Assembly: GCF_905397275.1 (NCBI RefSeq)
Contig: NZ_CAJPUY010000002.1
Coordinates: forward strand, 372,001-436,000
Direction: 5' to 3'
Length of the DNA: 64,000 nucleotides
Origin: Cupriavidus yeoncheonensis
Lineage (GTDB): Bacteria; Pseudomonadota; Gammaproteobacteria; Burkholderiales; Burkholderiaceae
The number at the start of each line of letters is the position of its first letter. Position 1 is the stretch's first letter. Position numbers and translations under genes: made by a program. The notes beneath the pieces are model-generated. The model was not told the origin of the DNA and did no database searches. It saw only the letters and a list, made by a program, of their open reading frames with translations. Shown piece after piece: positions 25,755 to 35,415 of the stretch.

Positions 25755-27842
25755 TCAGTGGATCTGCGTGTCTGCCAGGGCCGCATCGCCGGTGTCGATG
25801 CGCAGTGTCAGCACGAAGGCCTTGGCGGGCAGTGTATCGCGCGGGGCAGCCAGCAGGCCGGTGCGCGCGAGCAGGTCATCAAGCGCGATGGTGCCGTAGC
25901 GGACCTGCGCGTCATTGGCGCCGCACAGCTCGCGCGCCATGAACAGGCCCAGCCCGGTGCCCTGCGCATGGCTGGTGAAGAACGGCTCGAACAGGCTGCG
26001 CTGGTGTTCGCGCGGAATCTCGGTGCCGTCGTTCCAGACGATCAGCTCGGCATGGTGCTGGTCCAGCGCATGCGCGCGCAGGCGGATGGCGCCCGGCAGG
26101 CGGCTGCAGTAGCGCCATGCGTTGTCGAGGAGGTTGCCGAGCACCTGCTGGAGCTGCGAGGTGTCGAAGACGACCGGCTGCGCCACGTCGACCGTGACGC
26201 GGACGGCATTCGGGTTGATCTCGCCGCGGCCCGGCTGGTGCGTGTCGCCGGCGCGCGGCCGGCGCGAGCGCATTGCCAGGCGCCAGCGCTCGACGATCTC
26301 GGGCAGCGCCTGCGCAAGCTGCGCGGTGCTGCGGCCGGTGCGCGGGCGGCGCGAAAGCTGCAGCACGTCGGACACGACCTGGTCCAGCCGACGCACGTTG
26401 TCATGGATGATGCGCAGCAGGCGCGCATCGACATCCGATTCCACGCCACCGCCATCGCCTGCGCGCGCGCCGTCGCCAAGCAGTTCACTGGCCTGGCTGA
26501 TGGCCGCCAGCGGGTTGCGTATCTGGTGCGCGATGCTGGCCACCAGCCGGCCCATGGCGGCGAGCTTTTCCTGCTGGACCTGCTCGGCAATGCGTTCCCA
26601 GCTTTCGATATGGACCAGCACGGTGTCGCGCATCTCGCTGCGCAGCAGCGCCTCGTCGTCGGGCGACCAGGCCATGGCTTCCTGCTGGGCGATGGCCAGG
26701 CGCAGGCGCGCCGCGACCTCGGGCGTCAACTCGTTCCAGGCGGCGGTGTCCAGGCTGGACGGCAGGGTCGAGGTGCTGGCAATGGTATTGCGCAGCCCGG
26801 CCAGGCCCGGCAGCACGAAGCGCAGGCGCAGCCGCGTGTGCAGATTGCCGCCGCCCGGCGGCGCCGAGCGCGAGACGATGGGCAGCAGTTGCAGGATGCG
26901 CGGCACATCATCCTTGCTGCGCACCCAGTCGCGCAGCATTTCCATGAGCGGCTGCAGGCGCGGGATGCGGCGCAGGTCGAACAGCGCGGCCTGGCCGCCC
27001 TCCACGCCCACGCCCTCGCGGGTACCGCGCGAATAGACGCGTTCGTGCGGTTGCACGCCCAGCAGCACCACGGCGGCGGGGTTGGCCGCCACCACCATGC
27101 CGTTTGCACGCACCAGCATCACGCCGTCCTGCATGTCGTTGACCATCAGCCGGTTGACGAGCTGCTGCAGCCGCAGCTCCTGCTCGCGCGCGAGCGCCAG
27201 CTTTTCCTGCGCCACCTGGCGGTACGCCAGCATGTACATCAGCAGCGCCGCGATCATGAACACCAGCCCGTACAGGCCGGAGCCGAGCAGGCCACCATCC
27301 GCCTGACGCTGCAGGATGGTCTGCATGAACGGGTGCGCCATGACCACCAGCGCCGAGACCGAGGCGGCAAACAGCGCGAACAGCAGGCTGGTGAGCGCGC
27401 CGGCTTCGAGCGCCGGCAGCAGGAAGATCATCGCGAGCCCGTCGGCATGGCCGTTGCGGCCGAGCGCCTCGTAGATCAGGCCGAGCATGGCCAGGTCGGC
27501 CAGCACCTGCAGCCGCACGCGCAGGTGGAAGCGTCGCCGCCACAGCGTGCCGGCCAGCATGGCCAGCGCGATGCCGAGGTAGGGCAAGGCCAGCTGCATG
27601 GCCGCCGTCTTGTGGGCGGGCAACACCATCTGGAACGGCAGCACCAGCGACACGCCATGCGGCTCGGTGCTTCGCTGCATGATGGTGAAAGCGAGCAGCA
27701 GCAGGCCCACGGCCACGCGGGTCCAGCAGAAATAGCGCAGCAGGCGCCAGTGGAAGTCAGGCGGCTCGGGCTGGCGCCACAGTTGCGCAAAGCCGGGCCA
27801 CGCGGCGAGCCGGGCGGTGTTCGTCGGCCGCGCCGTGATCAT
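25755..27842 (-). CDS. pilS: Two-component sensor histidine kinase (PilS-like)
   Basis: A 695-residue inner-membrane kinase. Six or so transmembrane helices occupy residues about 35-205, followed by a PAS-like region (about 225-330), an additional Burkholderiales-type insert (330-430), and the HisKA/HATPase catalytic part. The phospho-accepting histidine is in VASIAHQIRNPLAAISQA (about 480) and the ATP site has HNVRR, NLLDNAWRYC and GTGLGLFMARELC. It should phosphorylate the PilR-like regulator, 25 bp downstream. The ATG at 27842 overlaps the stop of the PP0621 gene by 4 bp. In Pseudomonas PilS senses pilin in the membrane. Confidence 0.88.
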   Translation of the reverse strand: MITARPTNTARLAAWPGFAQLWRQPEPPDFHWRLLRYFCWTRVAVGLLLLAFTIMQRSTEPHGVSLVLPFQMVLPAHKTAAMQLALPYLGIALAMLAGTLWRRRFHLRVRLQVLADLAMLGLIYEALGRNGHADGLAMIFLLPALEAGALTSLLFALFAASVSALVVMAHPFMQTILQRQADGGLLGSGLYGLVFMIAALLMYMLAYRQVAQEKLALAREQELRLQQLVNRLMVNDMQDGVMLVRANGMVVAANPAAVVLLGVQPHERVYSRGTREGVGVEGGQAALFDLRRIPRLQPLMEMLRDWVRSKDDVPRILQLLPIVSRSAPPGGGNLHTRLRLRFVLPGLAGLRNTIASTSTLPSSLDTAAWNELTPEVAARLRLAIAQQEAMAWSPDDEALLRSEMRDTVLVHIESWERIAEQVQQEKLAAMGRLVASIAHQIRNPLAAISQASELLGDGARAGDGGGVESDVDARLLRIIHDNVRRLDQVVSDVLQLSRRPRTGRSTAQLAQALPEIVERWRLAMRSRRPRAGDTHQPGRGEINPNAVRVTVDVAQPVVFDTSQLQQVLGNLLDNAWRYCSRLPGAIRLRAHALDQHHAELIVWNDGTEIPREHQRSLFEPFFTSHAQGTGLGLFMARELCGANDAQVRYGTIALDDLLARTGLLAAPRDTLPAKAFVLTLRIDTGDAALADTQIH

Positions 27843-28102
27843 GCGCGGTCGCCGCTGTCGTCCGGCAGGTGGCTGCGCCGGCAATAGTGCAGGCCGCGCC
27901 AGGCAATGGCTTCGCTGCGCGGCAGGTGCACGCCGCAGTGGGCGCACTGGACCATGGCCTCGGCGCTGCCTTTGTCCGGTGCGTTGGCCGGGCGGGATGT
28001 GCGCGATGTGCGGGCGGCTTGGTCATGGCGGGCTTCGGCGCGGGACCGCAGCCACCAGAAGACCCCCAGCACCACGGCCAGCAGGATGAGGATTCTTGCC
28101 AT
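27839..28102 (-). CDS. PP0621 family protein (zinc-ribbon-like)
   Basis: An 87-residue protein with one N-terminal membrane helix (MARILILLAVVLGVFWWL) and a short cytoplasmic tail. The tail holds CAHCGVHLPRSEAI and HYCRRSH, a CxxC plus C/H arrangement that could bind zinc. This is the PP0621 family, of unknown role, and is found between cytochrome c assembly genes and pilS in many beta- and gamma-proteobacteria. It is translationally coupled to pilS by an ATGA overlap and starts 8 bp after the stop of the ccsA-like gene, indicating one transcript. Confidence 0.85.
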   Translation of the reverse strand: MARILILLAVVLGVFWWLRSRAEARHDQAARTSRTSRPANAPDKGSAEAMVQCAHCGVHLPRSEAIAWRGLHYCRRSHLPDDSGDRA

Positions 28103-28109
28103 GGCGGTC

Positions 28110-29057
28110 TCAGAGGCGGTGCAGGATCACTTCGATCACGAAGCGGCTGCCGACGTAGGCCAGCAGCAGGATGCCGAACGACGCAATGACCCAGCGCAGC
28201 GCCACGCGGCCACGCCAGCCGCGAAAATGCCGCCCGGCGAGGATGCCGCCGAACATGGCCCACGAAATGAAGGCGAACACGGTCTTGTGGTCGAGCCGGA
28301 AGGCGCGGCCGAACAGCTCCTCGGAGAACAGCAGGCCGGAGCCGATGGTCAGCGTCAGCAGCACGAAGCCCGCGCCGATCAGGCGGAACAGCAGCTTTTC
28401 CAGCGTCAGCAGCGGCGGCAGCAGGTCCAGCCAGCGGCCCAGCCACTGCTCGGCCGGACCCTTGGACTTGATGTTGCCGGGGCGCGACGGCGCGTGCTTG
28501 AAGCCGTGCAGGCGGCGCTCGGCCAGCAGCATCAGGAAGGCGTGGAAGGCTGCCAGCGTGAACAGGCCATAGGCCACGTTGGCAATGATGAAATGCAGCT
28601 TGAACAGCGGCCGCGCGGCGTAGCCCAGTATCTGCGAGCCCGGGAACGCCAGCGGCATCAGGCTGGCGACGAGCGCCACCGGGATCACGATCAGCCCCAG
28701 TCCGGCCAGAGAGAAGAAGAAGCTCTCGATCCAGTAGATGCCCACGCCCAGCCACAGCATGGCCGACAGCGCGAAGGCGAAGCCGAACATCATGTGGTCG
28801 GCCGGGAAAATGGTTTCGTGCAGCAGCATGCCGTGGCTGGCCAGCACGCCCGCCATCAGCAGGTGCCACCAGCCGGGCTGGGCGTCGGCGCGGCCCGATG
28901 CGCTGCCCGCTGGCCCGCCGTTGGCGGTCAGCACGGCCGAGGCCGCGCCGCCGGCCTGGCTGCCGGTCGCGGCAAGCCGCGGATTGCGCGTGGCCCAGCC
29001 GTGGAAAGCCAGGCCGCAATAGAGAAGTGCCGTCAGGGCATACAGTACAATGACCAT
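28110..29057 (-). CDS. Cytochrome c assembly family protein (CcsA/YpjD-like)
   Basis: A 315-residue inner-membrane protein with about eight transmembrane helices. The CcsA/HemX-type heme-handling region is recognisable, with WW-like (GWWHLLMAG), histidines in SHGMLLHETIF and the conserved HKTVFAFISWAMFGGIL near the end. It probably takes part in cytochrome c maturation or heme transfer; the YpjD-like subfamily often has no defined role. It begins the run ccsA-like/PP0621/pilS/pilR/ampD and is divergent from ffh with 93 bp between. An unrelated alternative is the CorE-like family, but the length and end motif favour CcsA. Confidence 0.85.
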   Translation of the reverse strand: MVIVLYALTALLYCGLAFHGWATRNPRLAATGSQAGGAASAVLTANGGPAGSASGRADAQPGWWHLLMAGVLASHGMLLHETIFPADHMMFGFAFALSAMLWLGVGIYWIESFFFSLAGLGLIVIPVALVASLMPLAFPGSQILGYAARPLFKLHFIIANVAYGLFTLAAFHAFLMLLAERRLHGFKHAPSRPGNIKSKGPAEQWLGRWLDLLPPLLTLEKLLFRLIGAGFVLLTLTIGSGLLFSEELFGRAFRLDHKTVFAFISWAMFGGILAGRHFRGWRGRVALRWVIASFGILLLAYVGSRFVIEVILHRL

Positions 29058-29150
29058 TTGCGCAGTTTACCTTAGTGCCCCCTGCCGGTGGCGGGCGGCT
29101 GATCCGGTAACAGAGGCCGCAACACAGCCCTTTCTTCCCCCATTCCTGCC

Positions 29151-30542
29151 ATGCTGGACAATCTCACTCAACGCCTGGCGCGGGTCGTCAAGACCATGCG
29201 CGGCGAGGCCCGTCTGACCGAGGCCAATACCGCCGAAATGCTGCGCGAAGTGCGCCTGGCCATGCTCGAGGCTGACGTGGCCTTGCCGGTCGTGCGCGAG
29301 TTCATCGCCCGCGTCAAGGAAAAGGCATTGGGCGAGGATGTCGTCGCCAGCCTGACCCCGGGCCAGGCGCTGGTCGGCGTGGTGCAGCGCGAGCTCACCG
29401 CGGTGATCGGCGGCGAGGAAGCCGTGACCGGCGCCAAGAGCGCCGAGCTGAACCTGGCCGTGCAGCCGCCCGCGATCATCCTGATGGCCGGCCTGCAGGG
29501 CGCCGGCAAGACCACCACCGTCGGCAAGCTGGCCAAGTGGCTCAAAGAGAACAAAAAGAAGAAGGTGCTGACGGTTTCGTGCGACGTATACCGCCCCGCC
29601 GCTATCGCCCAGCTGAAGACGGTGTCCGAACAGGTTGGCGCCGAGTTCTTCCCGTCCCAGCCCGACCAGAAGCCGGTGGACATCGCCCGCGCGGCGGTGG
29701 ACTGGGCGCGCAAGCACTACCACGACGTGCTGATCGTCGATACCGCGGGCCGCCTGGGTATCGACGAGGCGATGATGCAGGAAATCGCCGCGCTGCACGC
29801 CGAACTGAAGCCGGCCGAGACCCTGTTCGTGGTCGATGCCATGCTCGGCCAGGACGCGGTCAACACGGCCAAGGCCTTCAATGACACCCTGCCGCTGACC
29901 GGCGTGGTGCTGACCAAGCTGGACGGCGATGCGCGCGGCGGTGCCGCGCTGTCGGTGCGCCACATCACCGGCCGGCCGATCAAGTTTGTCGGCGTCGGCG
30001 AAAAGCTCGACGGCCTGGAGCCGTTCTATCCCGAGCGCATGGCCCAGCGTATCCTGGGCATGGGCGACATCCTCGCGCTGGTCGAGGAAGCCCAGCGCGG
30101 CGTGGACATGGACGCCGCCGAGAAGCTGGCCAAGAAGATCAAGAAGACCGGCGGCTTCGACCTGGAAGACTTCAAGGCCCAGATCGGCCAGATGAAGAAA
30201 ATGGGCGGCCTGGGCAGCCTGGTGGACAAGCTGCCGGCGCAGTTCGCGCAGCAGGCGCAGGGCGCCAATATGGATCAGGCGGAAAAGCAGGTGCGCCGCA
30301 TGGAAGGCATCATCAACAGCATGACGGCGGCCGAGCGCGCCAAGCCCGAGCTGATCAAGGCCAGCCGCAAGCGCCGCATTGCCGCGGGCGCGGGCGTGCC
30401 GGTGCAGGAGGTGAACCGCCTGCTGAACCAGTTCGACCAGATGCAAGGCATGATGAAGAAGCTCAAGGGCGGCGGCATGATGAAGATGATGCGCCAGATG
30501 GGCGCGATGAAGGGCGGCATGAAGGGCCTGTTCAACCGCTGA
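29151..30542 (+). CDS. ffh: Signal recognition particle protein Ffh
   Basis: A 463-residue SRP54 homologue: N domain (1-85), G domain (about 90-295; P-loop GLQGAGKTTTVGKLAK, DTAGRLGIDEAMM, TKLDGDARGG) and methionine-rich M domain (about 325-463; MQGMMKKLKGGGMMKMMRQM) that binds 4.5S RNA and signal sequences. With FtsY it targets inner-membrane proteins co-translationally to the translocon. Length and all GTPase motifs are complete. It is divergent from the ccsA-like gene; hpt follows after 58 bp on the same strand and may share its transcript. The 4.5S RNA gene is not in this window. Confidence 0.97.
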   Translation: MLDNLTQRLARVVKTMRGEARLTEANTAEMLREVRLAMLEADVALPVVREFIARVKEKALGEDVVASLTPGQALVGVVQRELTAVIGGEEAVTGAKSAELNLAVQPPAIILMAGLQGAGKTTTVGKLAKWLKENKKKKVLTVSCDVYRPAAIAQLKTVSEQVGAEFFPSQPDQKPVDIARAAVDWARKHYHDVLIVDTAGRLGIDEAMMQEIAALHAELKPAETLFVVDAMLGQDAVNTAKAFNDTLPLTGVVLTKLDGDARGGAALSVRHITGRPIKFVGVGEKLDGLEPFYPERMAQRILGMGDILALVEEAQRGVDMDAAEKLAKKIKKTGGFDLEDFKAQIGQMKKMGGLGSLVDKLPAQFAQQAQGANMDQAEKQVRRMEGIINSMTAAERAKPELIKASRKRRIAAGAGVPVQEVNRLLNQFDQMQGMMKKLKGGGMMKMMRQMGAMKGGMKGLFNR

Positions 30543-30600
30543 ACCGGCCCCGCCTCACCCCCTTCTTCCCCCGCAAAGAGACAAGAACAGGAAAGACACC

Positions 30601-31143
30601 ATGATGACCGCTGAACAGGCCCGCGAACTGTGGTCCAACTCCGAGGAAATCGTCAGCGCTGAAGAAGTCCAGGCTTCGCTGGACCGCATGGCGAAGGACA
30701 TCACCGAGAAGATGGGCGATGCCTTCCCGCTGGTGCTGTCCGTGATGGGTGGCGCGGTGGTCTTCACCGGCATGCTGCTGCCCAAGCTGCAGTTCCCGCT
30801 GGAATTCGACTACATCCACCTGTCCCGCTACAACAACAAGACCGTCGGCGGCGAGATGCAATGGCGCGTGGCCCCGCGCGAGTCGGTCAAGGACCGCGTG
30901 GTGCTGGTGCTGGACGACATCCTGGATGAAGGCGAAACCATGGCGGCGATCCGCCAGCGCATCATGGACATGGGCGCGAAGGAATTCCACGCCGCCGTGC
31001 TGTGCGAAAAGACGCTGACCAAGCTCAAGCCGATGCACCCGGATTTCTGCGGGTTCCAGGTGCCGGACCGGTATGTGTTTGGTTGCGGGATGGATGCCAA
31101 GGGATACTGGCGGAACCTGGGAACGATCCGGGCGCTGATGTAA
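30601..31143 (+). CDS. hpt: Hypoxanthine-guanine phosphoribosyltransferase
   Basis: A 180-residue purine salvage enzyme that makes IMP or GMP from hypoxanthine or guanine and PRPP. The PRPP loop is VVLVLDDILDEGETM (about 100-114), the pyrophosphate loop LSVMGGAVVFTG (46-57) and the flexible SRYNNK region follows. ATG ATG at 30601/30604 gives two possible starts; AGGAAAG upstream serves the first. It is cytoplasmic and probably a dimer or tetramer. It lies 58 bp after ffh and converges with the LysE-like exporter 6 bp downstream. Confidence 0.92.
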   Translation: MMTAEQARELWSNSEEIVSAEEVQASLDRMAKDITEKMGDAFPLVLSVMGGAVVFTGMLLPKLQFPLEFDYIHLSRYNNKTVGGEMQWRVAPRESVKDRVVLVLDDILDEGETMAAIRQRIMDMGAKEFHAAVLCEKTLTKLKPMHPDFCGFQVPDRYVFGCGMDAKGYWRNLGTIRALM

Positions 31144-31149
31144 GCGCCG

Positions 31150-31776
31150 TCAGCCGGCGTGGTGCGCCCCCAGGATCGGCCACAACGACGCCAGCAGCAG
31201 CAACGCCATCCCGACATTGAACACGCGCAGCACCCGCGGCTGCGCCAGCCAGCGGCGCAGGGCCGAGCCGAATACGGCCCACATCGCCACGCTCGGCAGG
31301 TTGATGACGGCGAAGATGCCGGCCAGCATCAGCACGTTCAGCCACACATTGCCGTGCAGCACATAGGTGCTGCATGCGCCCACCGCCATCACCCACGCCT
31401 TGGGGTTGACCCACTGGAACGCCGCCGCCTTCAGAAAACCCATCGGGCGCGCGACCTGGCGGTCCTGCACGCCGCCCGAGGTGGCGAGCTTCCAAGCCAG
31501 CCAGACCAGGTAGGCCCCGGCCACCACGCGCAGCACCTGCCAGGTCCACGGCCAGTGGGAAAACATCGAACCAAGACCCAGCCCGACCAGCGCGACCATC
31601 AGCGCAAACCCGCCGCTGATGCCGAGCAGGTGCGGAATGGTCCGCGCAAAGCCGAAGTTCACCCCCGAGGCCAGCACCATGGTGTTGTTGGGGCCGGGCG
31701 TGATGGAGGACACCAGCGCGAACGCCGAGAACGCAAGGAAGACACCGGAACCGGCGACAAGGTCGGGAAAAGCCAT
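31150..31776 (-). CDS. LysE family amino-acid exporter
   Basis: A 208-residue inner-membrane protein with about five or six transmembrane helices. The LysE/RhtB signature is near the start: FSAFALVSSITPGPNNTMVLASG, followed by a conserved helix and KAAAFQWVNPKAWVMAVGA. Family members export amino acids such as lysine, arginine, homoserine or threonine. The start at ATG 31776 is preferred to an upstream GTG (31785), but neither has a good ribosome site. The gene is convergent with hpt and 125 bp downstream of the prolyl hydroxylase stop. The substrate is unknown. Confidence 0.88.
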   Translation of the reverse strand: MAFPDLVAGSGVFLAFSAFALVSSITPGPNNTMVLASGVNFGFARTIPHLLGISGGFALMVALVGLGLGSMFSHWPWTWQVLRVVAGAYLVWLAWKLATSGGVQDRQVARPMGFLKAAAFQWVNPKAWVMAVGACSTYVLHGNVWLNVLMLAGIFAVINLPSVAMWAVFGSALRRWLAQPRVLRVFNVGMALLLLASLWPILGAHHAG

Positions 31777-31901
31777 GGCAGACACACCAGAAGAAACAGG
31801 GGAATGCTGCCAGTCTAGTCACAGCGAACAGTACAGTACCGGTACAGTTTGCCGGAATTCTGCCGTGACGGAATGCCGTGGTCTTGCGGGACAGTCTCTG
31901 C

Positions 31902-32774
31902 TCAGTGGCGGTATGGGCGCTCGCGCAGCCATTTGGTGGCAATCCACTTCTCGCCCGTTTCCACCGGCAGGCCGGCGTGCAGGGTGCGCTCGTCCAGCTT
32001 GCCTTCGGGCAGCAGGTAGCTGAAGTACACAGCGTTGCCCTTGACCGGCGCCACTTCCAGGCCGATGCGCGGAAACGCCGTGGCGCCGCCCGCCTGCGGC
32101 GTGTTCAGGTAGATCACCAGCGTAGCGATGCGCTGCCCGCCCACGCGAAGCTGGCGCGCCTCGCCCGGGCGGTTCGGATTGAAGAAATCGAAATGCGGCT
32201 GGTATTCGCCGCCGGGCTTGTAGTTGAGGATTTGCAGGCCCTCGCCGTGATCGGCGGGCACGCCCGTCACCCGGGCGATGCGGCTCTCGATGCGCTCGAG
32301 CAGCGGATGCTCGCCGACCTGGAACATGGCGCCCATGCTGGTGCGCGCGTCGATCAGGTTCTCGTCGCCGGTATCGGGATTGATGACCGGCGAACGCGCC
32401 AGCCGTCCACGCGCAAGATCGACCAGCGCATCGCACTCGGCATCGCTGAGCAGCTGTTGATACAGGCGGATGGCGGGTGCCTGCAGCGAGAACAGTATGG
32501 GGACCTCGCCCTCGCCTTGGCGCTGGCGCTGGGGAGGGCTGGCAACCGCTGCGCGCGTTGCAGCCGGCGTGGCCGGCCCAGCACGCCGGTGCCCCATGGC
32601 CGTGGCCACCGCGGCGCGGGCAAAGGTGGCGTTATAGCCGGAGCGCAGCATGGACAGTACCAGCGACTCGGCGCCAAACCCTTCGGCGATATGCCGCGCC
32701 AGCCAGCGTTCCAGTTCCGGCGACGAGGTGGCGTAGCCCGGCGTACCCACGGCCGGGCGCGTGTCGGTGGTCAT
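31902..32774 (-). CDS. Prolyl 4-hydroxylase-like 2OG-Fe(II) oxygenase
   Basis: A 290-residue enzyme. The C-terminal P4H-type jelly roll (about 110-285) has the iron ligands H and D in PHFDFF and the distal H in RTLHAG, with the 2-oxoglutarate-binding K in TGEKWIATKW. The N-terminal about 90 residues are a Burkholderiales-specific helical part. It should hydroxylate proline in peptides with oxygen and 2-oxoglutarate; the bacterial targets, perhaps EF-Tu-like proteins, are not known. Its ATG overlaps the stop of the lytic transglycosylase by 4 bp, so the two are coupled. No signal peptide is seen. Confidence 0.9.
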   Translation of the reverse strand: MTTDTRPAVGTPGYATSSPELERWLARHIAEGFGAESLVLSMLRSGYNATFARAAVATAMGHRRAGPATPAATRAAVASPPQRQRQGEGEVPILFSLQAPAIRLYQQLLSDAECDALVDLARGRLARSPVINPDTGDENLIDARTSMGAMFQVGEHPLLERIESRIARVTGVPADHGEGLQILNYKPGGEYQPHFDFFNPNRPGEARQLRVGGQRIATLVIYLNTPQAGGATAFPRIGLEVAPVKGNAVYFSYLLPEGKLDERTLHAGLPVETGEKWIATKWLRERPYRH

Positions 32775-33496
32775 GACGGGTTGGCCAGGCGCTGCGGCGA
32801 GAACGGGTTGCGCGCCGGTGCCTCGGGCAGCAGCTTGCGCGGTCGGGCCGGGGCGATTTCCGGATCGCCCGCGACGGTGACCGTGGCCTCTGAATACTGC
32901 CAGCGCTTCCACGCGGCCAACACCGCGTTCGGGTATTCCGGACGGCCGCGGCTGCCGTTATAGCGCCCCAGCGCCAGGAACAGGTCGCCCTGCTCGCGGT
33001 CCAGGTAGTGGCGCAGGATGGTGCAGCCGTAGCGCAGGTTGCTTTGCAGGTGGAACAGCTTGCGCGGGTCACTGTCGCCGATCGTGCGGACCCAGAACGG
33101 CATCACCTGCATCAGCCCGCGCGCGCCGACCGAGCTGATCGCGTACTTGCGGAAATTGCTCTCCACCTGCACCAGGCCCAGCACCAGCGCAGGCTCCAGC
33201 CCGGCGCGCTTGGCTTCGTAGTACGCGGTTTCGATCAGCTCCACGCGCATCTGCGGCTCGGGGATGCGCGCTTCGAGCCGGTGCGACATCTCGCCAAGCC
33301 ACTTGAGATAGGCCAGGCGTTCGCCGCCCGTGGCGAACACGGGCCGTACCGGGCGCGAGTCGGCAATGGCTGCCGCCAGCGCGCCGCGCACCGAGTCGGC
33401 CAGGTCCTCTTCCTTTTGCGCGCCGGCCTGCGCGGTGGCGGCGGCAAGGGCCAGCAGCAGGCTGCCGGCCGTGCGAACCAGACGGGCCGCGCGCAT
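32771..33496 (-). CDS. Lytic transglycosylase (SLT domain)
   Basis: A 241-residue periplasmic enzyme. It has a signal peptide (MRAARLVRTAGSLLLALAAA, cleaved near AQA-GA) and an SLT domain (about 85-200). The catalytic glutamate is in LVLGLVQVESNFRKYA, followed by the GARGLMQVMPFW and NGSRG-like signatures. It cleaves the glycan strand of peptidoglycan between MurNAc and GlcNAc to form 1,6-anhydroMurNAc. I chose the ATG at 33496 because the signal peptide begins there. It follows proS by 4 bp and precedes the prolyl hydroxylase with an ATGA overlap, so all three can be on one mRNA. Confidence 0.9.
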   Translation of the reverse strand: MRAARLVRTAGSLLLALAAATAQAGAQKEEDLADSVRGALAAAIADSRPVRPVFATGGERLAYLKWLGEMSHRLEARIPEPQMRVELIETAYYEAKRAGLEPALVLGLVQVESNFRKYAISSVGARGLMQVMPFWVRTIGDSDPRKLFHLQSNLRYGCTILRHYLDREQGDLFLALGRYNGSRGRPEYPNAVLAAWKRWQYSEATVTVAGDPEIAPARPRKLLPEAPARNPFSPQRLANPS

Positions 33497-33500
33497 GGGC

Positions 33501-35222
33501 TTACTTGCCGATCTGGCTGCGTACATGGCCGACGACGTCAGCCACGGCCACCTGGGTCGCCTGGGCATCGCGGCGGCCCTGGTATTCGACCTTGCCTTCC
33601 TTCAGGCCACGGTCGCCCACCACCACGCGGTGCGGTACGCCGATCAGCTCCCAGTCGGCGAACATCACGCCCGGACGCTCGCCACGGTCGTCGAGGATGA
33701 CGTCGGCACCGGCGGCCAGCAGTTCGGCGTGGATGCGGTCGGCCTCGGCCTTGACGGCTTCGGAGCGGTCATAGCCGACCGGGCAGACCACCACCTCGAA
33801 CGGGGCGATGGCGGCGGGCCAGATGATGCCGCGCTCGTCGAAGTTCTGCTCGATCGCGGCGCCCAGGATACGGGTGACGCCGATGCCGTAGCAGCCCATC
33901 TGCATCGGCTGGGTCTTGCCGTTCTCGTCCAGGAAGGTGGCGCTCATGGACTCGGAGTAACGCGTGCCGAGCATGAACACATGGCCGACTTCGATGCCGC
34001 GGCAGATTTCCAGCGTGCCCTTGCCGTCCGGCGAGGCATCGCCGGCGACCACGTTGCGCAGGTCGGCGACGACGGGCTCGGGCAGGTCGCGGCCCCAGTT
34101 GACGCCGGTGTAGTGGTAGTCGCGGTAGTTGGCGCCGCAGCAGAAGTCGCTCATGTTGGCGACGGTGCGGTCGGCCACGACCTTGACCGGCTTCTTCATG
34201 TCGATCGGGCCCAGGTAGCCCGGGGGGGACCCGAAGGCGTCGACGATCTCGTTTTCGGTGGCGAAGCGAAAATCGACCAGGCCCGGCACCTTGGATGCCT
34301 TGACCTCGTTCAGCTCATGATCGCCGCGGATCAGCAGCAGCCAGATCTCGGCGCCGGCTTCGGTGTCCTTGGCCAGCACGATCGACTTGACGGTGCGCTC
34401 GAGCGGGATGCCCAGGAACTCGGCTACGTGCTCGCACTTGGCCTTTTCGGGGGTGAAGGTCTTTTCCAGCGCCTGGGCCGGCGCGGCACGTTCGGCCAGC
34501 AGCGGCAGCGCCTCGGCGGCCTCCATATTGGCGGCGTAGTCGGACGTCGGGCAGTAGACGATGGCGTCTTCGCCGGTGTCGGCGATCACGTGGAACTCAT
34601 GCGAGCCCGAACCGCCGATGGCGCCGTTGTCGGCCGCCACAGCACGGAATTCCAGGCCGAAGCGCTGGAAAATGCGCACATAGGCGTCGTACATGTTCTG
34701 GTACGACTGCTTCAGGCCTTCCGCGTCGCGGTCGAAGGAATACGCGTCCTTCATCGTGAATTCACGGCCGCGCATGATGCCGAAGCGCGGACGGCGCTCG
34801 TCGCGGAACTTGGTCTGGATCTGGTAGAAATTGACCGGCAGCTGCTTGTAGCTGCGGATTTCGGAGCGGGCGATGTCCGTCACCACTTCCTCGGACGTCG
34901 GCTGCACGGCGAAATCGCGCTCGTGGCGGTCCTTCAGGCGCAGCAGTTCGGGGCCCATCTTGTCCCAGCGGCCGGTTTCCTGCCACAGCTCGGCCGGCTG
35001 GATCACGGGCATGGACAGTTCCACGGCGCCGGCGCGGTTCATTTCCTCGCGGACGATGTTTTCCACCTTGCGGATCGTGCGCAGGCCCACCGGCATGTAG
35101 TTGTAAATGCCGGCGCCGAGCTTCTTGATCATGCCCGCGCGCATCATCAGCTTGTGCGACACGATTTCCGCGTCGGCGGGGGCTTCTTTCAGGGTGGAAA
35201 TGAAAAATTGCGAGGCTTTCAT
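33501..35222 (-). CDS. proS: Prolyl-tRNA synthetase
   Basis: A 573-residue class II synthetase. Motif 1 to motif 3 of the catalytic core are at residues about 30-210 and 390-465 ([50 protein letters not shown]), with the YbaK-like editing insertion at about 225-405, which removes mischarged alanine, and the anticodon-binding domain at the end. I used the ATG at 35222, just before [26 protein letters not shown] lies upstream. It is divergent from rppH, 193 bp away. Confidence 0.96.
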   Translation of the reverse strand: MKASQFFISTLKEAPADAEIVSHKLMMRAGMIKKLGAGIYNYMPVGLRTIRKVENIVREEMNRAGAVELSMPVIQPAELWQETGRWDKMGPELLRLKDRHERDFAVQPTSEEVVTDIARSEIRSYKQLPVNFYQIQTKFRDERRPRFGIMRGREFTMKDAYSFDRDAEGLKQSYQNMYDAYVRIFQRFGLEFRAVAADNGAIGGSGSHEFHVIADTGEDAIVYCPTSDYAANMEAAEALPLLAERAAPAQALEKTFTPEKAKCEHVAEFLGIPLERTVKSIVLAKDTEAGAEIWLLLIRGDHELNEVKASKVPGLVDFRFATENEIVDAFGSPPGYLGPIDMKKPVKVVADRTVANMSDFCCGANYRDYHYTGVNWGRDLPEPVVADLRNVVAGDASPDGKGTLEICRGIEVGHVFMLGTRYSESMSATFLDENGKTQPMQMGCYGIGVTRILGAAIEQNFDERGIIWPAAIAPFEVVVCPVGYDRSEAVKAEADRIHAELLAAGADVILDDRGERPGVMFADWELIGVPHRVVVGDRGLKEGKVEYQGRRDAQATQVAVADVVGHVRSQIGK

Positions 35223-35354
35223 CCGAATGTCTTCTCTGGAAACCGGGAATCCCGGTGAATTGGCGGCAGCCAAGCCGCGCATAACCGACTGGAACGCGCC
35301 GGCAACTGCCTGAAACTGCCCTTCCCGCTCGGGGAAAACCAGCAGCACCCCGCC

Positions 35355-35383
35355 TGAGCCGGGCCGCGCGCATCCTTTATAAT
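35355..35383 (+). promoter_or_regulatory. Promoter of rppH
   Basis: TATAAT (35378-35383) precedes the rppH ATG by 32 bp. The -35 region is weak (TGAGCC at 17 bp). A 5' untranslated leader of about 25 nt is implied. Confidence 0.5.
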
Positions 35384-35415
35384 CGACGTAATTCTAAAGG
35401 ATTCGAGGTGCAGTC

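Noticed and set aside
35223..35348. Extended N-terminus for prolyl-tRNA synthetase (start at 35348)
   Set aside because: The conserved N-terminus begins at 35222 with AGAAGA upstream; the added part has no family match.
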